Below are positions 9,788 to 18,972 of a stretch of DNA of 64,000 bases, piece by piece. Source of the DNA: Puia sp. (GTDB lineage Bacteria > Bacteroidota > Bacteroidia > Chitinophagales > Chitinophagaceae); contig JARLGZ010000034.1 in the NCBI GenBank assembly GCA_031292515.1, positions 1-64,000 on the forward strand, read 5' to 3'. The number at the start of each line of letters is the position of its first letter. The stretch's first letter is position 1. Below the pieces are notes generated by a model that worked only from the letters and a program-made list of their open reading frames with translations, was not told where the DNA came from and searched no databases. A program made the translations under genes and the position numbers.

Positions 9788-10573
9788 TCATTTCTTCGAG
9801 CCAAGCCATAGCAGCCCGTTGGCGATGAGCCGGTTTTGAACGGAACTGGTAAAAATCTGGTCCCCATGCCCCATGTTCATATAGAGCATCCGGTACTTCG
9901 TATTCGTCCAGACGACGGGAAGGTCGCCCTTCAGGATCAAGTCCTTTTTCCCCAATGGGTAATTGGAAGAATCCAGCGTGACCAGCACTTTCACGTCCTT
10001 GTTTAACCGCGGACTCGGTTCCCAGATATACCATTCATTGATGGGAGCGACAAAATCGGCGGGCAGTCCCTTCGTCACGGGATGCTTCCGGTCGTCCACC
10101 GTCAGCCGGGCACGCAGAGGCGGCCAGTTATTGGTATAGAATACTCCCCCTCCCAGGAATTCGACAAACCAGGGCCAATGACTATACTTGTCATTATACG
10201 CAGATACATGGAAACCCAGCCAGGCCCCTCCCCGCTCCATATACCTACGGAAGGCGGTCCGCTGAACCTCGTTCTGGGGGAACTCATTGAGCCAGATCAC
10301 AACCTGGTACCGCGCCAGGTCGGTATCGTTGTGTTTACCCCAGTCGGAAGTCGTGTCGAAGATAAAATGCGCCGCCTTCGCCAGCGAATCATAAAAGCGG
10401 ATCGCATCAAAGGCAAAATCGACATGATCGCGTTCGACATGCGTGGAATAAAAAGCAAGCGCCCGGAAGACCGGAGGCGCATTTCGGACAGGCGACTGAC
10501 CCAATACCGGCAAGGCCAATACCGGCAATAGCGTTCCCAGGATAAGCAGAAAAGGACAAAAGAATTTTCTCAT
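9788..10573 (-). CDS. Secreted ThuA-domain protein (third in operon)
   Basis: A 261-residue protein with a signal peptide ending near ALPVLGQ, followed by a single ThuA domain. ThuA proteins share the class I glutamine-amidotransferase fold and were named from trehalose utilisation in rhizobia; their chemistry is poorly defined. Visible family landmarks are GGAWLGFH, WPWFVEFLGGG, HPVTKGLP and VVWTNTKYRMLYMNMGHG. It is last in a leftward operon of three ThuA genes, 49 bp after the second. The paralogues differ strongly in sequence, so they are old duplicates rather than recent copies. Confidence 0.85.
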   Translation of the reverse strand: MRKFFCPFLLILGTLLPVLALPVLGQSPVRNAPPVFRALAFYSTHVERDHVDFAFDAIRFYDSLAKAAHFIFDTTSDWGKHNDTDLARYQVVIWLNEFPQNEVQRTAFRRYMERGGAWLGFHVSAYNDKYSHWPWFVEFLGGGVFYTNNWPPLRARLTVDDRKHPVTKGLPADFVAPINEWYIWEPSPRLNKDVKVLVTLDSSNYPLGKKDLILKGDLPVVWTNTKYRMLYMNMGHGDQIFTSSVQNRLIANGLLWLGSKK

Positions 10574-10622
10574 GGTGTTTCTATTTCGTCAGGCTCCCGA
10601 TTCCGTTAATGCCGCGATTCCG

Positions 10623-11510
10623 TTAGCGCTTCGTTTTCCCGGCGGCGGCCGTTTTCCGCGTGGCCGCGGCCCAGAAGATGGCATTCCGGAAAATACGGGT
10701 ATACACCGGATCGTCGAACAGGATGGGATCGTGCCCCATAAAAATATATACATTCCGTGCCTTCACCCGTTCGTTCGTCCAGATCACGGGATGGTCCCCC
10801 ATCTTGATGGTAGTATCCGGGGAATAGGAAGCCTCGTCGACATGCGCCAGGACATGGACATTGGGACGGGGGCTCTTGTCATAGGTATACCATTCTTCCT
10901 TTTGCACCGCAAAGGTCTTCGGCACCCCACGCAGGACGGGATGCATGGCATCCTCCACCGATACATCAGCCTTCGCAAAACGGGCGATATAATTTTTGAA
11001 CCGAATGCCCCCCATAAAATCCTGGAACCAGGGCCAGATCGGATAGCCGTCAAACTCGCCCAAAAGCGTAGCGTGATGAAAACCGATCCAGCCGCCCCTG
11101 CCTTCGTCGATATAATGTTGAAAGGCCGTCACCGCCTCCGGCTTCCAGGCATAAGGAGCATAGTCCAATTGAATAAACAGCTGGTACTTCGACAGGTAAT
11201 GATCGTCGATACTGTCCGTACGGGTGATATAATCGATCGTGAAGTTGCTGTCAGCCGCCAGTTGATCCAGCCAAGGTTTCGCCCGCAGCGAATACGCGAT
11301 GTGATGACCGCCGTTCTCGTAGAGCACCAGCACATGGAAACGCGGCGGTTTCGCAGTTCCAGTTCCGCCGACCCCCTCTATCCCTGCATTCTTTATACTT
11401 TCCGGCAAAGAACAAAGGGGGCTTTTGGCGGATAAGCCTGACCAGGCGACCATTAGGAACAGGCACAGGCCGAAAGCAAAATTGAAACGAAGGACAGATC
11501 TTGTATGCAT
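10623..11510 (-). CDS. Secreted ThuA-domain protein (second in operon)
   Basis: A 295-residue ThuA-domain protein. I place the start at the ATG at 11510, which gives a basic N-terminus and hydrophobic signal (FAFGLCLFLMVAWSGLSA); the longer frame would overlap the upstream gene. The domain shows VLVLYENGGHHIAYS, GGWIGFHHATLLGEF, WPWFQDFMGG and HPVIWTNERVKARNVYIFMGHD. Its start lies 8 bp after the stop of the ThuA-GH9 gene, so the two are surely co-transcribed. Substrate unknown; the operon context points to a sugar or glycoside. Confidence 0.85.
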   Translation of the reverse strand: MHTRSVLRFNFAFGLCLFLMVAWSGLSAKSPLCSLPESIKNAGIEGVGGTGTAKPPRFHVLVLYENGGHHIAYSLRAKPWLDQLAADSNFTIDYITRTDSIDDHYLSKYQLFIQLDYAPYAWKPEAVTAFQHYIDEGRGGWIGFHHATLLGEFDGYPIWPWFQDFMGGIRFKNYIARFAKADVSVEDAMHPVLRGVPKTFAVQKEEWYTYDKSPRPNVHVLAHVDEASYSPDTTIKMGDHPVIWTNERVKARNVYIFMGHDPILFDDPVYTRIFRNAIFWAAATRKTAAAGKTKR

Positions 11511-11518
11511 GGTTTTTC

Positions 11519-14089
11519 TTATTTGTCTTCTTCGGCCATCGCCGAGATAGCCTGCAGAAACCAGGCCGCATGGGGTATCCATTGCTCCGTCCACCGCCAT
11601 TCATTGCCCTCCGCGTCGGTGCGGAAATCGATCCCGCTGCCATCCCCATGCCCATCCCCGCCCGTGATCCCGTTCGAGACCCCGCCCCGCTCGGAACCAT
11701 GACCGAAATTGGAATGCATATACGGGACATTGCTTTTGCCAAAGCCATAGAGAAAACACATACTATAAGGATTGCAACCGAGTATCCAGGATATTTGGTT
11801 CGACGCAAAAACAGCCAGCGGCGCCTTTACACCCCAGCCGCCGGGAGCAGGATCGACCAGCCTTCCACCTACCAGCGCGGCCGTGGCCAGCGAGCCCAGA
11901 CGGGCATCCTCGCCCTGCCACCACCAGCCCGTCTCATTCTCATGAGGGATAAAGAAGCCGTCTTTCACAGCGCCCTTGTACAGGAAGCTCTGCCGCGCAT
12001 ACCCAAAGGGGTTGCTGACCTTCCCCGTAACCCGGAGGTTATAGTCCAGGGCCTTTTTTATGACGGCCAGCGCCTGCGACCGCTGCGCGGGATCCGTCTC
12101 TTTCTTCAGGTAACGCGCCAGCGCCACGACCGGCAGCCCCGCGTCGGAAGCATGCCAGAAAGGACGATCCGCGTCGTTAGCCCGGAAATATCCATCCGGA
12201 GTAAGACGACTTTCCAGGTTCTGCGCTCTCTTACGCGCTTCCTCACGATAGAGGGAGCTGTCTGTCGCAATCCATAGTTCGGTGGCAGCCATTAACGCGC
12301 AGTAATCATCGATCACGTTTTCCTTACCATCATCGTCATACCGCGTGTTGTTCACCAGCAAATGGGCAAAAGCGCGTTCAGCGCCTTCCAGGTACTGCCG
12401 GGAAGTAAATACCCCGTCCTTCTTCCAGCGGGAAATACGCGCCAGGGCAGCAATAGCCATCCCCCCTCCCTCCCGGAATGCACACTGGTAATCGGATGTC
12501 GTGACACTATTGGCGAGCAGGCCCACCACCCTCCGGGCATTCGGGTCTTTATTAAAATAGCTGAAGACGATCATCCTGAAATAGTCCTCCGGCGCCAGCG
12601 CCCGCATCATATAATCGGCCCCCCAAAGGGACTCGTCGACGATGGAATCCGTCAACCCCAACTCCTTCAATAAACCGGGCAATGCCTCCCTGGCGCTTAC
12701 CAGCGACCAGGTGACCAGCGGCGTCTGCTGGGGCGAAACATAATTCGCGTAGGCCAGGTGCGAAAAATACTTGGAGACATCTCCTGAAGCATCGCACCAG
12801 CCTCCGCGCATGTCGACGGTCCGGTTGCTGCCGAATAAGATCAATTTCTCATCGGCAGCCCATTCCGCCGGCGTGTTCGCACGTTGTTTTTGATAGTAGT
12901 GAAGGATTGCAGGAAGGGTGATCCTGGCCAGTGCGTTGTCCAGGATCTTAAATTCTTCGGAACTGTATGTCGTAAAGAGGGTCCGGCTCACGCCCTGGCT
13001 GTCGGCCGCCCCCGCTCTGATAGTCAATTTGTATGTCCCGGGCTTCCGCAAGCCGGAATAATCCGCCTGGTAGAAGTATTTGCCCGGCGCCCATTCGGGG
13101 ATCTGCTGAACGCCGCCCAGCACGCCCTTATAAGCCACCTTCCCCGAAGAGACATCCGCCACCTCGAAGAGACTGCCCTTTGCCAGCGGCATATCCGCCC
13201 CTACCACCGCGATCTTGGCGCCCCGGCTGTCCAGTGCTACCTGGTTGGCATAGATCACCACCGGTGGGGTGGCCGCCCAAAAAATGGCGTCATGGATCAG
13301 GATCTTGTAGCTCGGGTTTTTGAACAGGGTCGAATCATGCCCGATCCCGATATAAATCATCCGCCGGTACTTCTCGTTGGCCCACATAATCGGGTGATCC
13401 CCCATCGGCTTGTTCTGGTGATAGGTCGACTCGTCGGCCGAAGCCAACACCCGCACATTCGGTCGCGGGCTCTTGTCAAATTCATACCACTCGTCGGATA
13501 CCTCGAACCGGTCCGGCAGGTTCCGCATGGCCGGGTGCGTGTGATCTTCTACGACCACAGTGCCCTTTTGAAAAGCCGGGTGCGGAGAATAGATCACACC
13601 CCCCATAAAATCCTCGAACCACTGCCAGTAACGGCTATTCGGGCCATGAAACTGCCTCCCGGTAAGCCCGCCGGCGTGGATCCCTACCCAACCCTTCCCC
13701 TGCTTCACAAATCGCTCCAATGCCTCCTGCTGGGCCTCGGACATGTCAAAAGGCGCTTGTTGCAAGGGTATAAAAACCTGATAATCAGCAAGATTCTTAT
13801 CATTGATCAGGCTCGTGTCATCACTGATGGTAATCTCAAAATTGTTCTCCGCCGCCATCTTTTCAAAGAAAGGCCGGGCATTCCTCATCATCTTACTATG
13901 ATCCTTCGCCCGGGACTCGATGGCAAGCACCCTGAACCGGGGATTACTGCCGGCGCGGCTCATAACCCGTTCCGGAAAATCTCCATCCGATTGTGCAATA
14001 GTATGACAGCCAAACTCCAACAGAAATGTCAATGTCAATAAGCCCCTGAACGTTGCCAGACTCGATAAACCGGATAAGCTTTTTCTCAT
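11519..14089 (-). CDS. ThuA - CelD_N - glycoside hydrolase family 9 fusion
   Basis: An 856-residue secreted protein with three parts. Residues about 35-280 are a ThuA domain (GWVGIHAGG, WQWFEDFMGG, HPIMWANEKYRRMIYIGIGH). Residues about 280-380 are an Ig-like CelD_N domain (VVIYANQVALDSRGAKIAVV). The rest is a GH9 catalytic domain with GGWCDASGDVSKYFSH, ILGCNPYSMCFLYGFG and a late NEWRWTEQWIPH stretch holding the likely acid Glu. The ATG at 14089 gives a signal peptide; the longer frame starts at a TTG. GH9 enzymes cut beta-glucans. Joining ThuA to a hydrolase suggests that ThuA acts on, or senses, the released sugar. It is the first gene of the operon. Confidence 0.87.
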   Translation of the reverse strand: MRKSLSGLSSLATFRGLLTLTFLLEFGCHTIAQSDGDFPERVMSRAGSNPRFRVLAIESRAKDHSKMMRNARPFFEKMAAENNFEITISDDTSLINDKNLADYQVFIPLQQAPFDMSEAQQEALERFVKQGKGWVGIHAGGLTGRQFHGPNSRYWQWFEDFMGGVIYSPHPAFQKGTVVVEDHTHPAMRNLPDRFEVSDEWYEFDKSPRPNVRVLASADESTYHQNKPMGDHPIMWANEKYRRMIYIGIGHDSTLFKNPSYKILIHDAIFWAATPPVVIYANQVALDSRGAKIAVVGADMPLAKGSLFEVADVSSGKVAYKGVLGGVQQIPEWAPGKYFYQADYSGLRKPGTYKLTIRAGAADSQGVSRTLFTTYSSEEFKILDNALARITLPAILHYYQKQRANTPAEWAADEKLILFGSNRTVDMRGGWCDASGDVSKYFSHLAYANYVSPQQTPLVTWSLVSAREALPGLLKELGLTDSIVDESLWGADYMMRALAPEDYFRMIVFSYFNKDPNARRVVGLLANSVTTSDYQCAFREGGGMAIAALARISRWKKDGVFTSRQYLEGAERAFAHLLVNNTRYDDDGKENVIDDYCALMAATELWIATDSSLYREEARKRAQNLESRLTPDGYFRANDADRPFWHASDAGLPVVALARYLKKETDPAQRSQALAVIKKALDYNLRVTGKVSNPFGYARQSFLYKGAVKDGFFIPHENETGWWWQGEDARLGSLATAALVGGRLVDPAPGGWGVKAPLAVFASNQISWILGCNPYSMCFLYGFGKSNVPYMHSNFGHGSERGGVSNGITGGDGHGDGSGIDFRTDAEGNEWRWTEQWIPHAAWFLQAISAMAEEDK

Positions 14090-14420
14090 ATTCGTTGGCT
14101 GTCTTTTTATTGGTTGATCTTTCTCGCTCAATACTCCTTTTCTTGCTGATTACCCCCTGTTGCTCATCGTCCCATTCTTTGCGGATTACTCTTTTTGCTG
14201 GTTAGTCCTTTATTAGCTATTAGCGTGTCTGGTTATTAGCCTGTCTGGTCTTTTGCAGGTCAATTTTTTTCGATCTGCCAGGATCAGATTCATCTTCAAA
14301 TTTCCTGTTTTACCGCTTCATTCTGTTTTTTTCACCACTACATTATCCCTACAATCTGATAAAACTCGCCTGATTTTAAGTATTTTAGACCCTACATTGC
14401 CCTATCAGGGATTCCTACAA
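14090..14420. other. Divergent control region of the ThuA operon and its likely regulator
   Basis: This 331-bp gap separates the leftward ThuA-GH9 operon from the rightward sensor-regulator gene. It has no gene with family features. It holds a 16-bp tandem repeat at 14218-14249 and further ATTA-rich short repeats. Regulator binding sites for both directions would be expected here. Confidence 0.5.
14218..14249. repeat. Tandem 16-bp repeat in the divergent gap
   Basis: TATTAGCGTGTCTGGT is followed directly by TATTAGCCTGTCTGGT, a second copy with one change; a third TATTAG lies just upstream at 14211. Tandem direct repeats next to a LuxR-type regulator gene are candidate binding sites, but they could equally be another case of the micro-duplication seen across the window. 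Confidence 0.6.
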
Positions 14421-17354
14421 ATGAAAATACCCCGTCTTTCATATTTTTTATTGCTGCCGGTAACGTGGCTATCCGCGACGACCGGTCACAGTCAAAACAC
14501 CATCGGTTTGCCTGCGGTCACCAACTATAGCAGCCAGTCCTTTCATGCGGGTATACAAACCCGGCGGATCGACGAGGACAGGAATGGCGTCCTCTTCTTT
14601 GCCAACAGCGAAGGGCTGCTAACCTTTAACGGGAACTATTGGAATCTTTTCCCCCTCCCCAACAAGACCATCGTCAGGTCGGTGGCATCGGACTCTTCCG
14701 GAAAGATCTATGTCGGCGGCCAGGATGAATTGGGCTATTTTTACCCCGATGCGCGGGGAAGCCTGCAATATCACTCTCTGAGAAGCCTGGTGCCTTCTCA
14801 TGAAAAAGGGTTCGGCGAGCTGTGGGAAATCTCCTTCTACGGTGACGAAGTCTTTTTTCAATCCTCGGGAACCATTTTCCAGTTGAAGGACAACGCCATC
14901 AGGGCTTATGACGCGCCGCAGGAATGGCGATTGCTGACGGTGGCGGGTGGACGCCTGTTTGCAGAAGACAAAGTCCGGGGACTGCTGGTATTTAAAGAAG
15001 ACCTCTGGCAGCCGGTCTGCGGCGCCAAAAACACGGCCACACTCGGGATTGTCGCCATAACAGGATATGATGCGGATACCCTGCTGGTCGCCACCCAGCG
15101 AAACGGCCTCTTTCTCCTGCACGATTCCACGCTGACCCCGAAAATCACGGCGGCCGACGCCCTTCTCCCCAATGACCGGATCACCTGCCTGAGACAGATC
15201 GAACCGCAAAGCTGGATCATCGGCACCAGCACAAACGGTTGCTGCCTCCTGACTGACCACGGCGCCCGCGCGGAGCGACTATCCCGGACAGAGGGCCTCC
15301 AGAACAACAATATCCTGCAGACATTTATAAGCCGGGACGGCAATCTTTGGATCGGCGAAGCCAATGGGATAGACCGGGTAGACCGGAACACCGCCATCAG
15401 ACAGATCGTTCCCGACAGGAATAATCGCCAGGCCGGCTACGCGATCCGGGTATTTGACGGGCAACTCTTTATCGGCACATCCGCCGGCTTGTACCACGCG
15501 CCGCTGGACCCTTCCGAAAAAGACCTGAGTGCAAACCGGACACCCTTTACCGAAGTCCCTGGCACCAAAGGACAGGTGTGGGGCCTTTCGGAGGTGAACC
15601 ACCGTCTTTTCGCCGGTCATTTGGAGGGAGCCCTGCTCATCGATAAAAACCGGGCCGTCAGCCTCGCCGGTGGCCAGGGCTATTGGCTTTATGCGCCCCT
15701 CTCCTCTTTCTTCCCGTCCCGCCAGATCATCGCAGGCACCTACACCGGTCTCGAATTGCTAACGGACGAGGGAGAAACGATCCGTGATGCGGGAAAGGTC
15801 ACGGGACTGTTCGAATCGCTCCGTTTCCTGGTAGCGGAAGACGACCTGATATGGACCTCCCATCCCTACAGGGGTGTTTTTAAAGCACAGCTTTCGGCGG
15901 ACCGGAGATCCATCGTCAGCAGCCGGCTATATACGGAAAAAGACGGCCTGCCTTCCACCTTGAATAACTATGTGTACTCCGTTAAGAACAGGGTGGCGAT
16001 CGCGACGGAGAAAGGCATCTATGAATACGACGCCGCAACCGACCGGTTCCGGCCTTCTTCTTTTTTCCAGCCTTTCTTTCACGACCGTCCCGTCCGGTAT
16101 TTGACAGAAGACGATCAGGGAAACATCTGGTTTATCAGCAACCACCAGGTAGGAGTCCTCGATTTCCAACGGCCTGCTGCTGAAACGGCTTATTCAGTGA
16201 TCCTTTTTCCTGAGCTTGACGGCTCAGCGGTAAAAGGCTACGAGTCCATCTATCCCTATAACAGACAGAATATTTTTATAGGATCCAATACAGGGGTCCT
16301 TCATCTCGATTACTCCCGGTATACCCGGAAGATACCGGCTCCTACGGTCTTGCTGAGCATGGTCAAAGCCACCGGCGACGGAGACAGCCTCCTCTTCGGA
16401 GGATACCTTCCCGGCAATGCCCGCCTGACCAAAACAGATCCCGCAGCCCGGGTCGTCCTGCCCAACAGTTGGAGCTCATTCCATTTCGAATACGCATCTC
16501 CACAGATCAATGGACAAGGCGCCCGCCCCGCTTTTAGCTACCGGCTGGAGGGCTTTGACAAGGACTGGTCGGACTGGTCGGAGAAAACGGAAAAAGATTA
16601 TACCAACCTGCCCTATGGCAATTACACCTTCCGGGTGAAAGTCCGAAACAACGCAGGCAACGTTTCCATGCCCGCCGGCTACGGCTTCGTCATCCGCCCT
16701 GCCTGGTACCAGACAAACGGCGCCCGGGTTTGTTACGGGCTCCTGATCGCCGCATGCTTCTACCTGCTGCGGTCAAGACGCGAAAAGAAATTCGCCCGGC
16801 AACGCAGCCAATACAAAGAGGAACAGGAGCGTCTGAGATACCTGCAGCAACTGGAACTGGACCGCAATGAAAAGGAGATCATCGCCCTCCAAAACGACAA
16901 GATGGCGACTACCATCAATTTCAAGAACAAGGAATTGGCAATGGCCACCATGCACCTGGTCGAAAGAGGAAAGATCCTGGCAAAAATCCGCGAAGAACTG
17001 GTCCAACGGCTCAAAAATATTCAAGCCCCGGCCGTGAGCGAAGAGTTCAAACCGATCCTGCGAATGCTCGACGAGGTTGAAAAAAGCGATGCGGACTGGG
17101 ACCGGTTCTCAAACCACTTCGACGAAGTACACAACAATTTTCTGTCCACCCTGAAAAAGAAATTCCCCGTGCTCAGCGCCACGGACCTCAAATTATGCGC
17201 CTACCTCCGCATGAACCTGAGCTCAAAAGAGATCGCCCAACTGATGAATATTTCCGTAAAAGGAGTCGAGGTCAGCCGCTACCGGCTTCGTAAAAAACTG
17301 GCATTGCCCACAGAAGTGAACCTCTTCGATTTCCTGATCAAGGAGACCGCATAA
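14421..17354 (+). CDS. Membrane sensor-regulator: beta-propeller, Y_Y_Y, LuxR-type HTH
   Basis: A 977-residue one-piece sensor. I start it at the ATG at 14421, giving a signal peptide (SYFLLLPVTWLSATTGHSQ). A long periplasmic two-component-regulator-type propeller follows (repeats such as DGNLWIGEANGI), then a Y_Y_Y domain at about 710-755 (NLPYGNYTFRVKV), one membrane helix at about 765-782, a cytosolic coiled coil, and a LuxR-like helix-turn-helix in the last 60 residues (LSSKEIAQLMNISVKGVEVS). There is no histidine kinase or receiver domain, so signal and DNA binding would be joined in one protein. Its divergent placement makes it the likely regulator of the ThuA/GH9 operon. Confidence 0.87.
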   Translation: MKIPRLSYFLLLPVTWLSATTGHSQNTIGLPAVTNYSSQSFHAGIQTRRIDEDRNGVLFFANSEGLLTFNGNYWNLFPLPNKTIVRSVASDSSGKIYVGGQDELGYFYPDARGSLQYHSLRSLVPSHEKGFGELWEISFYGDEVFFQSSGTIFQLKDNAIRAYDAPQEWRLLTVAGGRLFAEDKVRGLLVFKEDLWQPVCGAKNTATLGIVAITGYDADTLLVATQRNGLFLLHDSTLTPKITAADALLPNDRITCLRQIEPQSWIIGTSTNGCCLLTDHGARAERLSRTEGLQNNNILQTFISRDGNLWIGEANGIDRVDRNTAIRQIVPDRNNRQAGYAIRVFDGQLFIGTSAGLYHAPLDPSEKDLSANRTPFTEVPGTKGQVWGLSEVNHRLFAGHLEGALLIDKNRAVSLAGGQGYWLYAPLSSFFPSRQIIAGTYTGLELLTDEGETIRDAGKVTGLFESLRFLVAEDDLIWTSHPYRGVFKAQLSADRRSIVSSRLYTEKDGLPSTLNNYVYSVKNRVAIATEKGIYEYDAATDRFRPSSFFQPFFHDRPVRYLTEDDQGNIWFISNHQVGVLDFQRPAAETAYSVILFPELDGSAVKGYESIYPYNRQNIFIGSNTGVLHLDYSRYTRKIPAPTVLLSMVKATGDGDSLLFGGYLPGNARLTKTDPAARVVLPNSWSSFHFEYASPQINGQGARPAFSYRLEGFDKDWSDWSEKTEKDYTNLPYGNYTFRVKVRNNAGNVSMPAGYGFVIRPAWYQTNGARVCYGLLIAACFYLLRSRREKKFARQRSQYKEEQERLRYLQQLELDRNEKEIIALQNDKMATTINFKNKELAMATMHLVERGKILAKIREELVQRLKNIQAPAVSEEFKPILRMLDEVEKSDADWDRFSNHFDEVHNNFLSTLKKKFPVLSATDLKLCAYLRMNLSSKEIAQLMNISVKGVEVSRYRLRKKLALPTEVNLFDFLIKETA

Positions 17355-17439
17355 CTACCAACCTCTTTCGCTGCCGGCCCCGGCGTCTGCCCTGCTCCCT
17401 TCTTACCAACATCACCCTGCGCATGGTCCCCTGCCTGTC

Positions 17440-18114
17440 TCACCAATTCTGCTTCCGGCCCGCCAGCCGCCAGCCCTTATCCGTCTTCCTGAAAAGACAG
17501 GTGCTGCCTATCCCGCAAAGCCGGTTGTCACAACGAAAATCCATGTCCAGGATCGCATAATTCCCGTCATCGGTGAACAAAGGCCTGGAGAAATAAAAAA
17601 CCGTCTTTCGCTCCGGGAGAATCTTAACCCGGCTCTTTCGGCCTCCGGTATTCGCACCAACACCGGCATTTCCGGCATTCCCGCCATTTACCGCCGGATC
17701 GAGCACCGAATCTACCTGCTCCTCTCCAATGCAAATAGCATGCACAAGGCCATCGCATCTCCAGGTACAGGTGTCCCTGTCCGCAAAAGATTTTGCCGCG
17801 AGTTCGTTGAGCACATAAATGGGTACGTCTTCGTGCAGGGCATATTTCACCCATTCGTCGTATTCGAACCTGATAAAACTGCAGGGATAAGCATTGTCCA
17901 CCAACAAATAAGTAGAAAAACTGCTATCGACAATCGTCCGGAAAACCTGGTTGACAAATGCTTCCCTGCTTTCAACAAGATCCATCCGGGCTTCACCCGC
18001 GGCCGGCACTATAGCCGGCATAGCGGAACAGGCCACCATGTATGCCTGAGAGAGGCCAGGATTATGTCGGGCATATAACACAAAGAGGAACGTAAACAGC
18101 ATGAGTCTGCACAT
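17440..18114 (-). CDS. Hypothetical secreted protein
   Basis: A 224-residue protein of unknown function. The ATG at 18114 gives a hydrophobic signal segment (CRLMLFTFLFVLYA); the longer frame starts at a TTG. The mature part has paired cysteines (DRDTCTWRCDG, CDNRLCGIGSTC), which fits export to the periplasm, and a C-terminal region resembling SnoaL/NTF2-like ends (FRKTDKGWRLAG), though that is weak. It begins 39 bp after the MarR gene and may share its transcript. I do not recognise the family. Confidence 0.6.
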   Translation of the reverse strand: MCRLMLFTFLFVLYARHNPGLSQAYMVACSAMPAIVPAAGEARMDLVESREAFVNQVFRTIVDSSFSTYLLVDNAYPCSFIRFEYDEWVKYALHEDVPIYVLNELAAKSFADRDTCTWRCDGLVHAICIGEEQVDSVLDPAVNGGNAGNAGVGANTGGRKSRVKILPERKTVFYFSRPLFTDDGNYAILDMDFRCDNRLCGIGSTCLFRKTDKGWRLAGRKQNW

Positions 18115-18153
18115 AATCTTACTTAATCTATTGATGTTTCTCAAACAATTTTG

Positions 18154-18654
18154 TCATATCCATGAAAGAGTCTCTCCGGCGCCCTTTTCTCGTTTGGAGG
18201 CGAGCCGGGCGGGACGTGGATCCACATCAGAGAGCAATTCCTTTGCGGCCCTCCGCATAGCCTGCATAAAACCCGGACCTTGCTCACCCCCAAACGCAAG
18301 CAGGTATTTTCGGGAGATTATTTCGTGCCAATCGGCCAATCGCATAGCAAGACCCTGCCCGGCGGCTGTCGCGCAGACAATTTTGTGCTTGTCATACTGT
18401 TCCGGCTGAACCAGACCTTTCTCCTTGAGCGTTTGCACCATCCGGGTTATCATAGCGTGGCTCATCATCATATTTTCAGATAACTCACGGTGATCTCTGA
18501 ACGGATAATCAAGAACAAATAACAAAAGATAAGCCATCCCGGGAGAAACCCCTAGCGGCTTACACGCCTTTTGAGCCATTTTCTCCATTGACCTCGCCAT
18601 GGTTCCGACGCATAGATAAGGAGAATCCAGGTAGTAATGCTCGGGTTCATACAT
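18154..18654 (-). CDS. MarR-family transcriptional regulator
   Basis: A 166-residue winged-helix repressor-like protein. The recognition region is seen in DYPFRDHRELSENMMMSHAMITRMVQ followed by the wing start LKEKGLVQPEQYD (given here in parts). MarR proteins bind DNA as dimers and often respond to small aromatic compounds. It is followed at once by the gene for a secreted hypothetical protein, which may be its target or passenger. The ligand is unknown. Confidence 0.85.
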   Translation of the reverse strand: MYEPEHYYLDSPYLCVGTMARSMEKMAQKACKPLGVSPGMAYLLLFVLDYPFRDHRELSENMMMSHAMITRMVQTLKEKGLVQPEQYDKHKIVCATAAGQGLAMRLADWHEIISRKYLLAFGGEQGPGFMQAMRRAAKELLSDVDPRPARLASKREKGAGETLSWI

Positions 18655-18972
18655 ATTGTCCGTTTTTGAAAATATTATCAGATAGCATCAAGACAGTCCA
18701 CCTGTGCAGTAACGCTGATATGTGAACATCGCCTGATAGGGGTATATCAAAAATAAAAAAAACGGTTTACTAGTAAACCGTTTTTTCTGAAAAATAATAT
18801 ACTCCCTCCCGGGAAATCCGAGTCTTCGACGAAATGTTCACCCCTCATGCATTAACCCCTCACGCATCCCGCTCGCATGCATCCTATCAGCCTGCATCTC
18901 CTCTGCCTACAGGCAGTCTGCATGTAGTCTCCCTTCATCTGCGCATTCTCACTGCAAACACCCCCGCCGTGT
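18655..18972. other. Intergenic region with a palindromic terminator
   Basis: This 318-bp gap lies upstream of the MarR gene and downstream of the head-GIN gene. It holds the long palindrome at 18757-18786 and, at 18840-18900, several ATGCAT/GCATGC-type words with CACGCATCCC-like repeats. Short frames here lack codon or family support. The MarR promoter and its own operator should lie within 18655-18740 but I cannot point to a clear site. Confidence 0.45.
18757..18786. terminator. 30-bp palindromic bidirectional terminator
   Basis: Six A, then ACGGTTTACTAGTAAACCG-type core (CGGTTTACTAGTAAACCG), then six T, form a perfect 30-bp palindrome. A stable stem flanked by A-run and T-run would stop transcription in both directions. 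It lies 187 bp after the head-GIN stop, so it probably ends that leftward transcript. Nearly the same stem appears at 51792-51819. Confidence 0.8.

Noticed and set aside
9788-14089. A polysaccharide utilisation locus
   Set aside because: GH9 and a Y_Y_Y-type regulator are present, but there is no SusC/SusD pair nearby, so the label does not fit.
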